The notes under the pieces: model-generated | Told to the model about the DNA's origin: nothing | What the model saw: only the letters and a program-made list of their open reading frames with translations | The model's database searches: none | Assembly: GCF_017948595.1 (NCBI RefSeq) | Contig: NZ_JAGFBV010000002.1 | Location: 186,001 to 250,000, forward strand | Length of the DNA: 64,000 nt | Source of the DNA: Flavobacterium geliluteum | GTDB lineage: Bacteria > Bacteroidota > Bacteroidia > Flavobacteriales > Flavobacteriaceae | Reading direction: 5' to 3' | Position numbers and translations under genes: made by a program | Shown here: one piece after another, positions 45,355 through 53,470 of the stretch | Position numbering within the stretch: the first letter of the stretch is position 1 | Layout of the letters: each line of letters opens with the position of its first letter

Positions 45355-46455
45355 TTATTTTTCAAGAATTTGGAGAGGTGGGCCTTTCATCTCTGGATCT
45401 TTTGCTTTAGGATCAAATAAATGTAATACCGTTGGCGCAATTTGATTACTAAAAATCTGTTCACTAGAAATTACTTCTCCCTTTGGTTGAATACCGTTTC
45501 CAAAAATCACTAACCAAACCTGATCTGCACCGGCAATTTTTGAGCCATGGCTCTTCCACTCATCCAATGGATCTGTGCCACGGCCATGATCTGTCGATAC
45601 AATAAAAATAGTGTTGTCTTTGTAAAAAGAATCTTTTTGGGTAAAATTCCATAATTCCTGAATCAGGCCATCGCTGGCATTCGCCGATTTTAGGTAGGCC
45701 TGATAATTGCCATCATGAGCAAAATCATCTGTTTCTCCCAAAGAAATATACACCAATTCGGGATGTTCTTTTTTCATGTATTCCAGCGCGTAATTTGAAG
45801 TAAAAGCATCAAATCGAACAGAGTCCCAAGGCGAAGGAACCTTAGTTTGCATTTCGTTTAAAAACATCTCTCGAGGAGAAAGTTCACCTTCCTTTGCGGC
45901 TTCAAAACCTGCATTTACAGGTATTCCCGAGCGTTCTTCGTTGATGATAAAAGGAAAAACATCCCAACTTCCAAAAGCAGCTACTTTGCCCTTATATTTA
46001 GGAAGCTTATTGATTTTTTCTAAAATCGTTGTATTTGGATTATTAATTTTATCATTACTATTAATTCGGATATCATCAGCAGAACCTGTTAAAATCTCGT
46101 TGTAACCCGGATATGAAAACCACATAGAATTGGTCAAATTTACATTACTTCCTTGGTTTCTATTGCCGTGTAATTCTCCCATTTTACTCACTTCATTCCA
46201 AAAAAAAGGCATTAGCGCTACTCTTCTTTCTTCAGCGGTTTTTCTCCAAAACTTTTCTTTTAGACCAATTGTATCCTCTACGTATTTTTTATTTGCAATA
46301 AGTTTGTTGTCTGCACCGGTAAATAATTCTTGCCAGCGAAAACCATCCAAAGTAATTACGATAACTTTTGGATTCTTTAACTCTTTTTTTTGCTGGGCGA
46401 TTGCACCAAAAAAGCTCATAAAACATAACGCTATTAGTACACTTGATTTTTTCAT
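45355..46455 (-). CDS. Alkaline phosphatase/phosphodiesterase superfamily exported enzyme
   Basis: The 366-aa protein has a signal peptide (MKKSSVLIALCFMSFFGAIAQ). It has the alkaline-phosphatase-like metal-site motifs: VIVITLDGFRWQELFTGAD near residue 32 (first Asp), NSMWFSYPGYNEILTG near 108, LGETDDFAHDGNYQAY near 240 (Asp/His) and FIVSTDHGRG near 285 (Asp-His). It should hydrolyse a phosphate or phosphodiester in the periplasm or outside; the substrate is not predictable. It stands alone, between the orphan regulator and the small-protein cassette. Confidence 0.8.
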   Translation of the reverse strand: MKKSSVLIALCFMSFFGAIAQQKKELKNPKVIVITLDGFRWQELFTGADNKLIANKKYVEDTIGLKEKFWRKTAEERRVALMPFFWNEVSKMGELHGNRNQGSNVNLTNSMWFSYPGYNEILTGSADDIRINSNDKINNPNTTILEKINKLPKYKGKVAAFGSWDVFPFIINEERSGIPVNAGFEAAKEGELSPREMFLNEMQTKVPSPWDSVRFDAFTSNYALEYMKKEHPELVYISLGETDDFAHDGNYQAYLKSANASDGLIQELWNFTQKDSFYKDNTIFIVSTDHGRGTDPLDEWKSHGSKIAGADQVWLVIFGNGIQPKGEVISSEQIFSNQIAPTVLHLFDPKAKDPEMKGPPLQILEK

Positions 46456-46509
46456 TTTATTTACTTTTAATCTTTAAATAATTGTATTTCTTCTTTTCAA
46501 ACAAAGCTT

Positions 46510-46554
46510 CTGTTTTATAATTTTATAAAAAAGTTTTATTAAATTATAAAACAG
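46510..46554. repeat. Near-perfect 21-bp hairpin with 3-nt loop
   Basis: The left arm starts CTGTTTTATAATTT and the right arm ends AAATTATAAAACAG. The outer 14 bp are perfect and the inner 7 bp have one mismatch. It lies 55 bp upstream of the phosphatase-like ATG, so it is in the leader or promoter region. It could be an mRNA hairpin, an operator or the remnant of a small mobile repeat. Confidence 0.65.
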
Positions 46555-46745
46555 GACAATTCCTCGCTATCAGCGATTTTTCATCACGTAAATATGTAAA
46601 AATATTAAACGTGAATCACCTTATTGGTTTTAAGAAATCTTTACCAAGCCTTTATCCTATCTTCAATTTAATGTTACCTTAAAAAAACAGAATTTTAATT
46701 GTGATCAAAATATCAAAAAGCGTTAAAGTATTTGTAAAACAACAA

Positions 46746-46775
46746 AAAACCGACTGATAGATAAAGGTCGGTTTT
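46746..46775 (-). terminator. Terminator after the SGNH hydrolase gene
   Basis: A perfect 9-bp stem (AAAACCGAC / GTCGGTTTT) with a 12-nt loop lies just beyond the stop at 46782, with T-runs on both sides. It marks the end of the seven-gene cassette. Confidence 0.85.
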
Positions 46776-46781
46776 ATTTTT

Positions 46782-48020
46782 TTAAAAAGTAACACGGGTC
46801 GATAACCTCCTGGCACCTGCTGAATTGGGATGAATTTCATCTCTCCAAAATTCTGATGCATTCAAAAGTCCACGGTAATCAATGATTCGGCACTGAAAAC
46901 GATATCCATTATTAATAAAACGATTTTTAATCTGACACAGAAGCGCATAAAATCGGTCTAATAATCGAATAATAATATAACATCTTAAGATTTCGTCAGC
47001 AATTCCAAGGCGATCAAAAACTGGTTTTATCCAAGGTCCCAAAGGCAGATCGACACCCACAATTGATGGTCGTACTCCCAGTTTGAATAAAGGATAATCG
47101 TATGTATGCATATAAAATATTGTATTTGCTGTAACATGCGCATTTACAATACTTCCAAAACCAAGGTAATTACGCAAAATAGTATTAAAAATGGCATTGA
47201 GATTGACCGTATTAAAAAGCGTAGCATCAAAAGCATTGGTGTTTAAATATCTTTTATAAAGAATACATTTTTGATACAGAACATCGCCAGAAGGCAAACT
47301 TTTAAGCTCATTTAATTTTGACTGATCTGTAAAGAAACCCGAATTAAAAGAGGTAACTCCGGGGTTTAAAATTCTTCCAAGTTGAGGAAAAACATCATTT
47401 CCGCCTCCGCTAAAATAAATTCGATCAATACGATAACCGCTAATATACTGTACAAAATGAGTTTTATCTGCATACATCTGCGACGTTGTTTCACCAAATT
47501 TTGCCAAGTGAAGGCAGTTGAGATTAAGCCTTTGATTTCGATCTGTAATCGTATCATATAAATCCAAAACCCTTGGTACGGGATAATCTAACCAAGAATC
47601 TCCCTCAAAAATCACATTTAGCGTATTTGTATTTGAGGCATTTCTTCTAAACAAAAATGAATTGGTCAAAAAAGGCTGATGGAGCGATTCATCCTCACTT
47701 TCTGCCAGCGAAACACCTGTCAAGTTTAATTGTTTTAATGCTTTATGCGTCGCATCATTTGGACGAATGAGACCGCTAATCACGATTTTATTATTAGCTT
47801 GAAAATTCAGAATAGAGATAATAGTAACGTCTGTTTTATCATTTACAATACTACCATTAGCCTGCACAGGATAACCAAGTGTTCTCAAATAAGTCTGAAT
47901 TTGCACGACATCTGATGCATTATTTACAGCATTCAGTCCAACGCTATTCGTTAATTCTGTTACTAAGCTCGGGATTTGATTTATGACTGGGGGATTGGCA
48001 ATTAAATTTTCCATGATCAT
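46782..48020 (-). CDS. SGNH/GDSL-type hydrolase with N-terminal peptidoglycan-binding-like domain
   Basis: The 412-aa protein has no signal peptide. Residues about 25-100 resemble a PG_binding_1 three-helix module (DVVQIQTYLRTLGYPVQANG...FQANNKI). The hydrolase part has block I FEGDSWLDYP (Ser142), a GGGNDVF Gly/Asn block and block V DEIH (Asp394, His397), a complete SGNH triad. Likely an esterase or lipase acting on an acyl ester. It is the last gene of the cassette, 6 bp after the subtilase gene. A signal-less enzyme with a wall-binding-like domain is unusual; export would need another route. Confidence 0.8.
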   Translation of the reverse strand: MIMENLIANPPVINQIPSLVTELTNSVGLNAVNNASDVVQIQTYLRTLGYPVQANGSIVNDKTDVTIISILNFQANNKIVISGLIRPNDATHKALKQLNLTGVSLAESEDESLHQPFLTNSFLFRRNASNTNTLNVIFEGDSWLDYPVPRVLDLYDTITDRNQRLNLNCLHLAKFGETTSQMYADKTHFVQYISGYRIDRIYFSGGGNDVFPQLGRILNPGVTSFNSGFFTDQSKLNELKSLPSGDVLYQKCILYKRYLNTNAFDATLFNTVNLNAIFNTILRNYLGFGSIVNAHVTANTIFYMHTYDYPLFKLGVRPSIVGVDLPLGPWIKPVFDRLGIADEILRCYIIIRLLDRFYALLCQIKNRFINNGYRFQCRIIDYRGLLNASEFWRDEIHPNSAGARRLSTRVTF

Positions 48021-48026
48021 CTTTAT

Positions 48027-49700
48027 TTAGATTAATTTATTTGGATTAATGTAGCCATGACCGGCTCTAAAAATCTCAAAACTGTTGTCTTTAAAAGAAG
48101 CTGTATCGCAAGCACTAAAAAGTTTTTTTCGTATTGAAATAATATCCAGATCAGGCTCTTTTTCGAGTATTTTAACGACTAAAGAAGCAACATAAGGCGC
48201 CGCCATACTGCTTCCGCTTTTAGACGTTAGCTTGTTTGAAGCCCTATTTTCTCTATTAGAAGACGAGCAGGACGATTTTATCTTAAAACCAGGTGCCACA
48301 AGCTCTGGCTTCATACGCCCATCGGCCGTGGGACCGGAACTACTGAAAGACAATATAGATTTTGCCTCCTCATTTTGATTGTAAGCACCCACAACAATAC
48401 TATATTTTGAATTACAGATCGAATTGGTGGTATGCGTTTTGTTCGCAATTGCAGGCAAAAAGATAGATTGGCCTCCGTCATCTCGTTCGATGTAACAATG
48501 GTAGCGGCCATTTTTGACCGTTCTCCCAACTAATTCGATCTCCCAAAATTTTGAATTTAATTTGCCATTAATCAAAATATTAATTTGATTTTTATTTGTA
48601 TTTGGCTCATTGCTTCTGTGTAGACAAATGCCTACCTCAGCGCCATCTTTTAGAATCAATTCATCTTTAAAAGGCGTTGATGCAAGCAGTAGTTTTTTAT
48701 TATCATCATAAATATTGATACTTAAAATATCATCTCCGTGATACCAAATTTCCATTTCATTGGGTGTACGATCATATTTCTTAAACATCCACGGAATTTT
48801 AATTTTCTGATTGACTTTTATATCGCCATAGGTATGCACATTTGATTGATGATAATTGCCGGTACTCTGCACTATTGCCGTACCTTTTCTCGTAGTAAGA
48901 ATATGATCAATAGCTTGTTCTACGAGAGTTTGTCCCGTATGAGCATCGCCATGACCTCCTAAGCTCATATTGATCACAATGGGTCGCTGGCCTGCTTCGG
49001 TTAACAAAAAATCAATGCCTTCGATTAGTTTTACCGAATCGCCCAAAGACAAATTTGATCCGTTTACGAGATTGGTTCCCATATCGACCGCTATGATAGA
49101 AGCATTTGGCGCAAAGCTTTTTGGTGCTACTGCCCCATTTCCGCAGGCAATTCCGAGAACATGAGTTCCATGAGTTCCGTTTCCAAACAAATCTGATTTT
49201 CCCGGATGGTAGCCCAATTTTTTAAACGGTAAATCATCAAGTAAACTTTCATCAAGCTGAGTTTGATTAATGATCCTTCCATAACTATATTTGTTTCGAT
49301 CGCAGCGATCAGATTGTACCCAAATTTTTTCGAAACGGGTTTTGCCATTATTGATAAAATCTGGATGCGTAAAATCGAAACCAAAATCAATAATTCCAAA
49401 TACAACTTTCGAAACACTGTTGGTAAGAACCTCATTTTTTTGATCTAAAACATGAGTTTGAGGATCTACCTCAACACGATCATTAGCAGGAACCACACTT
49501 GGAGCTTTTAAACTTTTTAGTTTTTTGCTGTTATAGATAGCGCATAAAAAACGACGCTTTGTTCTGATACTTACAATTTTTCCGAACTCTGAAATAATTT
49601 TACAATGATCCGGATATTCATTCTCTTTTTCGAGACGCATTAACAGCGATAATTCTTCGTCAGGATTGCCGTATAATATAACTTTGAGTCTTGGATCCAT
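48027..49700 (-). CDS. Subtilisin-like (S8) serine protease without signal peptide
   Basis: The 557-aa protein has the complete subtilase triad: Asp105 in FGIIDFGFDFTHPDF, His177 in NGTHGTHVLG and Ser498 in SKSGSSMAAPYVAS. Residues 1-90 may be a short prodomain. Between His and Ser is an insert of about 130 aa (near residues 290-420; beta-rich, with MEIWYHGDDILSINIYDD), recalling the jelly-roll insert of Csp-type subtilases; that comparison is inference. No Sec, Tat or T9SS signal is visible. It probably matures or degrades other cassette products. It lies 18 bp after the 150-aa gene and 6 bp before the SGNH gene. Confidence 0.88.
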   Translation of the reverse strand: MDPRLKVILYGNPDEELSLLMRLEKENEYPDHCKIISEFGKIVSIRTKRRFLCAIYNSKKLKSLKAPSVVPANDRVEVDPQTHVLDQKNEVLTNSVSKVVFGIIDFGFDFTHPDFINNGKTRFEKIWVQSDRCDRNKYSYGRIINQTQLDESLLDDLPFKKLGYHPGKSDLFGNGTHGTHVLGIACGNGAVAPKSFAPNASIIAVDMGTNLVNGSNLSLGDSVKLIEGIDFLLTEAGQRPIVINMSLGGHGDAHTGQTLVEQAIDHILTTRKGTAIVQSTGNYHQSNVHTYGDIKVNQKIKIPWMFKKYDRTPNEMEIWYHGDDILSINIYDDNKKLLLASTPFKDELILKDGAEVGICLHRSNEPNTNKNQINILINGKLNSKFWEIELVGRTVKNGRYHCYIERDDGGQSIFLPAIANKTHTTNSICNSKYSIVVGAYNQNEEAKSILSFSSSGPTADGRMKPELVAPGFKIKSSCSSSNRENRASNKLTSKSGSSMAAPYVASLVVKILEKEPDLDIISIRKKLFSACDTASFKDNSFEIFRAGHGYINPNKLI

Positions 49701-49718
49701 GAGTTTTTGTTTTAGAGA

Positions 49719-50171
49719 TTAATTCAGATTTAATAATTTTGTTTCAATATCATTTAATTCTTGATACAAAAGCATAAAGTATAAATTCTCATCAATCACA
49801 TTAAGAAAGGCCTCTTCAAAATCTCCAGCATTAGACAGATAAGCTTTGATTTCTCGAACATACTGACTATTTATAAATCCTATTTTTTCTAATCCTAAAA
49901 TAAAGTCCTGATCTTCTTCTTGAAGTTTAGAAAAATTAGTATTCGTAAAAATCTGGACAAATAATTCGTTGGTTTTTTCAATTAAAATGATTTTTTTTGA
50001 AACTAAATTTTTAAGTAAAAAAGCTTTTTCTTCTTGTGCCTTTTTGGAAAATTTAAAACTTTTTTTTAGAAGATTAGGTCGAATCTGATTTATCTTTTTT
50101 AGAATTTGCGTCACGTTTTTTTCAATTTTATTCAAACTGATGGTTTCTTGGTTAGTTATTTCAGCCTTCAT
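49719..50171 (-). CDS. Unrecognised Lys/Glu-rich helical protein
   Basis: The 150-aa protein is predicted entirely helical with heptad-like patterns (ISLNKIEKNVTQILKKINQI; LVSKKIILIEKTNELFVQIF). It has no signal peptide, Cys or recognisable domain. I do not recognise the family. It sits between the 107-aa protein and the subtilase, and may be a structural or chaperone-like partner in the cassette. Confidence 0.7.
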   Translation of the reverse strand: MKAEITNQETISLNKIEKNVTQILKKINQIRPNLLKKSFKFSKKAQEEKAFLLKNLVSKKIILIEKTNELFVQIFTNTNFSKLQEEDQDFILGLEKIGFINSQYVREIKAYLSNAGDFEEAFLNVIDENLYFMLLYQELNDIETKLLNLN

Positions 50172-50307
50172 TTTTGTTGGTTTTTATTGTTTTTTTTCTG
50201 AACTTTTTAATTAGTAATAATAGTGGATTCTCTTTATTTGTAACTGATGATTAAAATGTCTTAGCATCTTAATCATCTTCCTTTTAAGTCACTTTCTGAA
50301 GATTTTT

Positions 50308-50631
50308 TTATGCAGTTTGACCAGCCCCTTCTACACCCTCTATTGTTAGATTGTTTTTTTTATCATCATTTGTTTCTTTTAAGCCAGCGATTGGGTGAGT
50401 AATAATAGCTGTATCATGAGTTGCTTCAGTTACTTTTCTAGCAGCAGCGCTAAACTTCTCGCCTTCGCTTTTGGCTTTGTTATCAATGATTAAATAGCTC
50501 ATCAAGGGATTTTCTGAAATCATACCCGCCAAAAGTGCCGTATTGGTTATTTCCTGATTTCCGGGAACATTATAAAAAGTGGCTCTGCTATTGGCTATAA
50601 CGTAACTGATTAATAAATTAAATGGATTCAT
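50308..50631 (-). CDS. Unrecognised small protein of the cassette
   Basis: The 107-aa protein is taken from the ATG at 50631 (MNPFNLLISYVIANS). A longer reading from 50679 would begin inside the upstream terminator hairpin and is rejected. It has a hydrophobic N-terminal third, then a polar Lys/Thr/Asn-rich tail ending EGVEGAGQTA. No known domain. A terminator before it and a 136-bp gap after it suggest possible separate expression levels within the cassette. Confidence 0.65.
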   Translation of the reverse strand: MNPFNLLISYVIANSRATFYNVPGNQEITNTALLAGMISENPLMSYLIIDNKAKSEGEKFSAAARKVTEATHDTAIITHPIAGLKETNDDKKNNLTIEGVEGAGQTA

Positions 50632-50660
50632 TGTTTCGTATTTTAAATTAATAGAAATAA

Positions 50661-50690
50661 AAGGGCAATTGGGTAACAACTGCCCTTTTT
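50661..50690 (-). terminator. Terminator inside the cassette, after the Met-rich protein
   Basis: AAGGGCA (50661-50667) pairs with TGCCCTT (50681-50687), with T-runs on both sides. It begins 5 bp after the stop at 50695 and overlaps the 5' extension of the next ORF, which decides that gene's start at 50631. Confidence 0.75.
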
Positions 50691-50694
50691 ACAT

Positions 50695-51423
50695 TTACTT
50701 ATTCATCATCATCATCATGACAATTGGCAACATGTTGTTGGATTCTGTCGAGTTGTTTTTATTTTGCTCAGAAATTAATAAAACCATCGGCAACATCATA
50801 TTCATATTGTCTGATTTACCTGAGCCCGAATCTCCCATAGTAGTCATCATTGGCAACAATAAAGACATTGTCTGATCTACATAAATAGCTTTTGCATCCT
50901 TTTTTTCAATGATGTGTGCAGGTATCTTTACGCCTTTTTCAGTACTAGCTTCAGGAACAAATTCCAAATTTTCAGGTTTTAGTTTTGGCTGATTCAACAA
51001 AGATCCCATCATACTCATCATTTGCATATTTTTCAAAACTTTAGTTTGGTTGTCGCCTTTTCGGGCGTCAATTTTTGCAAATTCGGTATGTTTTTGATCT
51101 AAAGCCACCAACGCTTTATTAGTAGCCAGCGAAGTCTTTTTAAGCTCATTCACTTGGTTAGAAATCGAATCTAACGATTTCTTCAGTTCACTTTTGGTCG
51201 CATAATCATTAGCTCTTCCGCTCAGGGTCTTTCCAAAATTAGATCTTTGTTTTACCGCCGAGCTCACATTAGGTCTGATTCCTTTTATGGATGGTCTTCT
51301 GCGTCTTGCAGCCTCATCAAAGCTTTCGTCGTAGCTTTCTAATAAATCTTCGCCTAAAAGATCCTCGTTGTAGTAATCTTCATTTAATAAATCTTCGTCT
51401 AAATAACTTTCGAAATAATTCAT
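50695..51423 (-). CDS. Unrecognised protein with acidic leader-like N-terminus, coiled coil and Met-rich tail
   Basis: The 242-aa protein has an unusual composition. Residues 1-35 are strongly acidic with repeated EDLL/NED motifs, followed by ARRRRPSIKG, a possible processing site. Residues about 75-125 are a helical coiled coil (KSELKKSLDSISNQVNELKK). The C-terminal half is Met-rich with repeated hydrophobic segments (NMQMMSMMGSLLNQP, LLLPMMTTMG, MLPMVLLISE) and ends MLPIVMMMMMNK. It has no signal peptide. I do not recognise the family. The acidic head resembles that of the 289-aa protein at the start of the cassette. Confidence 0.7.
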   Translation of the reverse strand: MNYFESYLDEDLLNEDYYNEDLLGEDLLESYDESFDEAARRRRPSIKGIRPNVSSAVKQRSNFGKTLSGRANDYATKSELKKSLDSISNQVNELKKTSLATNKALVALDQKHTEFAKIDARKGDNQTKVLKNMQMMSMMGSLLNQPKLKPENLEFVPEASTEKGVKIPAHIIEKKDAKAIYVDQTMSLLLPMMTTMGDSGSGKSDNMNMMLPMVLLISEQNKNNSTESNNMLPIVMMMMMNK

Positions 51424-51441
51424 AATTTTAAATATTAATGG

Positions 51442-51846
51442 TTAATTTTTATTGAAATAATGTTTGTTATATTTCTGGATGGCCGGCTGAATATATTTAT
51501 TAAAAAGAATAAAATCAGGAATGCCGTTGCCTGGTTTTCCGGTTCCGAAACATGCTGAGCACTCATTATCTTCGCCAAAACATTCCGTGCAGGCACCAAT
51601 GGCTTTTGCCAAATCATCGTTCTGATTTAACTCAAATTCCAACTGCAACTTTAGATTTTCGATCATGGCAAAAAGTTTGTGATTGATTTTTTTGAGTTTT
51701 TTAATTCTTTCCTCAACTTCTAAATCAATTCTTGGAATTTCTTTTCCTTCTTCCACTTCATTTTTTCCCATCATGGGTTGCATAAGCTCAAAATATTTAG
51801 CCATTTCAGGATTATGTTCTTTCAAATATTCTAAATAAGCCTCCAT
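51442..51846 (-). CDS. Small protein with two CxxC motifs (zinc-ribbon-like)
   Basis: The 134-aa protein begins MEAYLEYLKEHNPEMAKYFE and has a helical middle (VEERIKKLKKINHKLFAMIE). A CTECFGEDNECSACFGTGKP segment near residue 88 has two CxxC pairs and a CxGxG-like end, reminiscent of one DnaJ-type zinc repeat. It has no signal peptide. Possibly a chaperone-like or scaffold partner of the neighbouring proteins; function unknown. Confidence 0.7.
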   Translation of the reverse strand: MEAYLEYLKEHNPEMAKYFELMQPMMGKNEVEEGKEIPRIDLEVEERIKKLKKINHKLFAMIENLKLQLEFELNQNDDLAKAIGACTECFGEDNECSACFGTGKPGNGIPDFILFNKYIQPAIQKYNKHYFNKN

Positions 51847-51864
51847 TAGTATAACTTTTAGGTT

Positions 51865-52734
51865 TTATAAATTTGCAATAGAATTTTCAAGTCTATTGAT
51901 TCGGTTAGGAGTGTTGGTACCCACAAATTGGCCATATTGGTCCACGTAATAATCTTCGGTCGGAATTAATCCTCCGTTGTAATATTCATACAAAATATTC
52001 TCGGTCAGGTAATTTACACTTTCGATTAATTCTGCAAAAGAATGGCTTTCTATTGGCGAATTTGGGCTTGCCGTTCCTAAACTTTGCTGTGCCTGACCCG
52101 CCTGAAATTGTGGATTATTTATCACACCACCCAGTTGGTTGTACAACCCTTGTACTCTGCCAATATCCTGCGCTGCCTGCGGACGAAGCACAACCGGATT
52201 ATCCTGCACATACTGCTGAATAGCCGGAAGAGCCGCTCTGCCTGCATCGGCCAAATATCGGGTTGTATTGCTCCAGGCTTGCCCCACTGGCGAAGGCGCT
52301 TGTCTGCGTCTGTAATTGTTATTATTTGCCGGTCTGCGCTGTTGCTGTGGAGGTGCTGGTCTGCGTTGTTGTTGCTGACGATTATTGTCTAAAGCAGTAC
52401 TTGCAGATCCCGCCAAATTACTTACCAAACCACCAACTGCTCCCCCAATTTGCGGGGCTCCAAAATAAGTACCCACCGCAGTGCCTACAATAGGAGCAAC
52501 TGCAGAAACGCCACGTAACACTCCCGAACCAATATTGCTGGCCACATTACCTAAGCTTGACCAAAATCCTTCTGCTTCACTTTCAGACATTAGATCTACT
52601 CGTGACAGCAGGACATCTTCTAGTTCATTTTCACTTAAATTAGAATATTCCGGCCCCAATACATATCGTACAGCTTCAAAATAATTGTCTTCGCTGAATG
52701 ATTCTCCCTGAAAAACTTCATGATATAAACTCAT
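51865..52734 (-). CDS. Unrecognised first cassette protein: acidic head, Gly/Ala-rich hydrophobic core, Gln/Arg-rich linker
   Basis: The 289-aa protein's residues 1-57 are acidic (GESFSEDNYFEAVRYVLG, SEDEL-like stretches, SESEAEGFW). Residues about 58-115 are small-residue hydrophobic (VLRGVSAVAPIVGTAVGTYF), like a membrane-inserting or self-assembling segment. Residues about 120-155 are Gln/Pro/Arg/Asn-rich (QQQQRRPAPPQQQRRPA). The rest is mixed, with a C-terminal DYYVDQYGQFVGTNTPNRI. No Sec signal. It is the first gene after the divergent promoter region, so probably the most expressed member of the cassette. I do not recognise the family. Confidence 0.7.
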   Translation of the reverse strand: MSLYHEVFQGESFSEDNYFEAVRYVLGPEYSNLSENELEDVLLSRVDLMSESEAEGFWSSLGNVASNIGSGVLRGVSAVAPIVGTAVGTYFGAPQIGGAVGGLVSNLAGSASTALDNNRQQQQRRPAPPQQQRRPANNNNYRRRQAPSPVGQAWSNTTRYLADAGRAALPAIQQYVQDNPVVLRPQAAQDIGRVQGLYNQLGGVINNPQFQAGQAQQSLGTASPNSPIESHSFAELIESVNYLTENILYEYYNGGLIPTEDYYVDQYGQFVGTNTPNRINRLENSIANL

Positions 52735-52858
52735 AATTCTTAGTATTATAATTAGCTCTTACTCTTTTATTAGGCTTTTCAGATTTCGCCTATTCATTTT
52801 GTGCACAAAAAGAACGATGTAAAATTGATTTATTATAATTTACTATAAAACAGTGTTT

Positions 52859-52940
52859 TACCCCAATTTTTTAAATAAATTTACCCTAAAAAAAAGGGTA
52901 TTTTCACCCTTGTAAACTTGGGCCGTTTAAAATAAATTTG
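52859..52940 (+). promoter_or_regulatory. Divergent regulatory region with TTTACCC repeats and a -7 box
   Basis: The 271-bp gap between the divergent operons holds three TTTACCC/TTCACCC-type copies (52859-52865, 52880-52886, 52903-52909) and an inverted AGGGTA forming TACCCT-N7-AGGGTA. TAAATTTG at 52933-52940 fits the TAnnTTTG box for the plus-strand operon, with TTG at 52910-52912 about 20 bp upstream. Operator role is inferred. Confidence 0.5.
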
Positions 52941-53005
52941 CTCATTACTATTGATGTAAACCACTATTTAACAATCAATAAAACCATTAACTATAAAAAA
53001 CGATT

Positions 53006-53464
53006 ATGAAAAACGAACCAGGAAGACCGGCACAATTAATTACAAAAAAATTTGCTAAAGAATTGCATTCTAATTTTATGAAGTACAGAGCCAGCATAAT
53101 AGCGAAGTACATTAAAAAAGAAGATGCTAACGCCGTTTGGTTTTCTGTAGAAGAGCTAGAAAATTATATTCATTACATCAAGTCTAAAGGCGCAAAAAAG
53201 GGTTTTGCTGTAAACGGAATCCGCTTTTATTTTGGAGTATATCCAGATGAAAAAAAATATGCTGATAAAGCAGGCTTGATGACCCTTTTTCTAACAGCTA
53301 CAGGAAAAAGAATTAGACCCGTTGCACTAAACAGTGTACAAACCTTTGCTTTGACTCGCGAAAATAATGATTCTGATGATCAAAATGATAACAATGAAGA
53401 CATACAAAGCATCGAACCAATGAATTACGGAAGCATTGGCAGACCACCGAGCTTATTATACTAG
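53006..53464 (+). CDS. Unrecognised 152-aa cytoplasmic protein in the regulator operon
   Basis: It begins MKNEPGRPAQLITKKFAKEL. The fold looks mixed alpha/beta with AVWFSVEELENYIHYIKSKG and GIRFYFGVYPDEKKY near the middle. The tail is acidic and Asn-rich (ENNDSDDQNDNNEDIQ). It has no signal or membrane segment. It is first in a four-gene operon ending in a two-component system and is transcribed away from the small-protein cassette. Function unknown; similar short proteins seem to recur in Bacteroidota, from memory. Confidence 0.75.
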   Translation: MKNEPGRPAQLITKKFAKELHSNFMKYRASIIAKYIKKEDANAVWFSVEELENYIHYIKSKGAKKGFAVNGIRFYFGVYPDEKKYADKAGLMTLFLTATGKRIRPVALNSVQTFALTRENNDSDDQNDNNEDIQSIEPMNYGSIGRPPSLLY

Positions 53465-53470
53465 AAAATT

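Noticed and set aside
46679..46861. 60-aa minus-strand ORF downstream of the SGNH gene
   Set aside because: It spans the terminator hairpin and overlaps the end of the SGNH gene in another frame.
48311..48529. Short ORFs overlapping the subtilase gene on either strand
   Set aside because: Out-of-frame shadows of a gene with an intact catalytic triad.
50632..50679. N-terminal extension of the 107-aa cassette protein
   Set aside because: The extension would be encoded by the terminator hairpin of the gene upstream; the ATG at 50631 is the better start.
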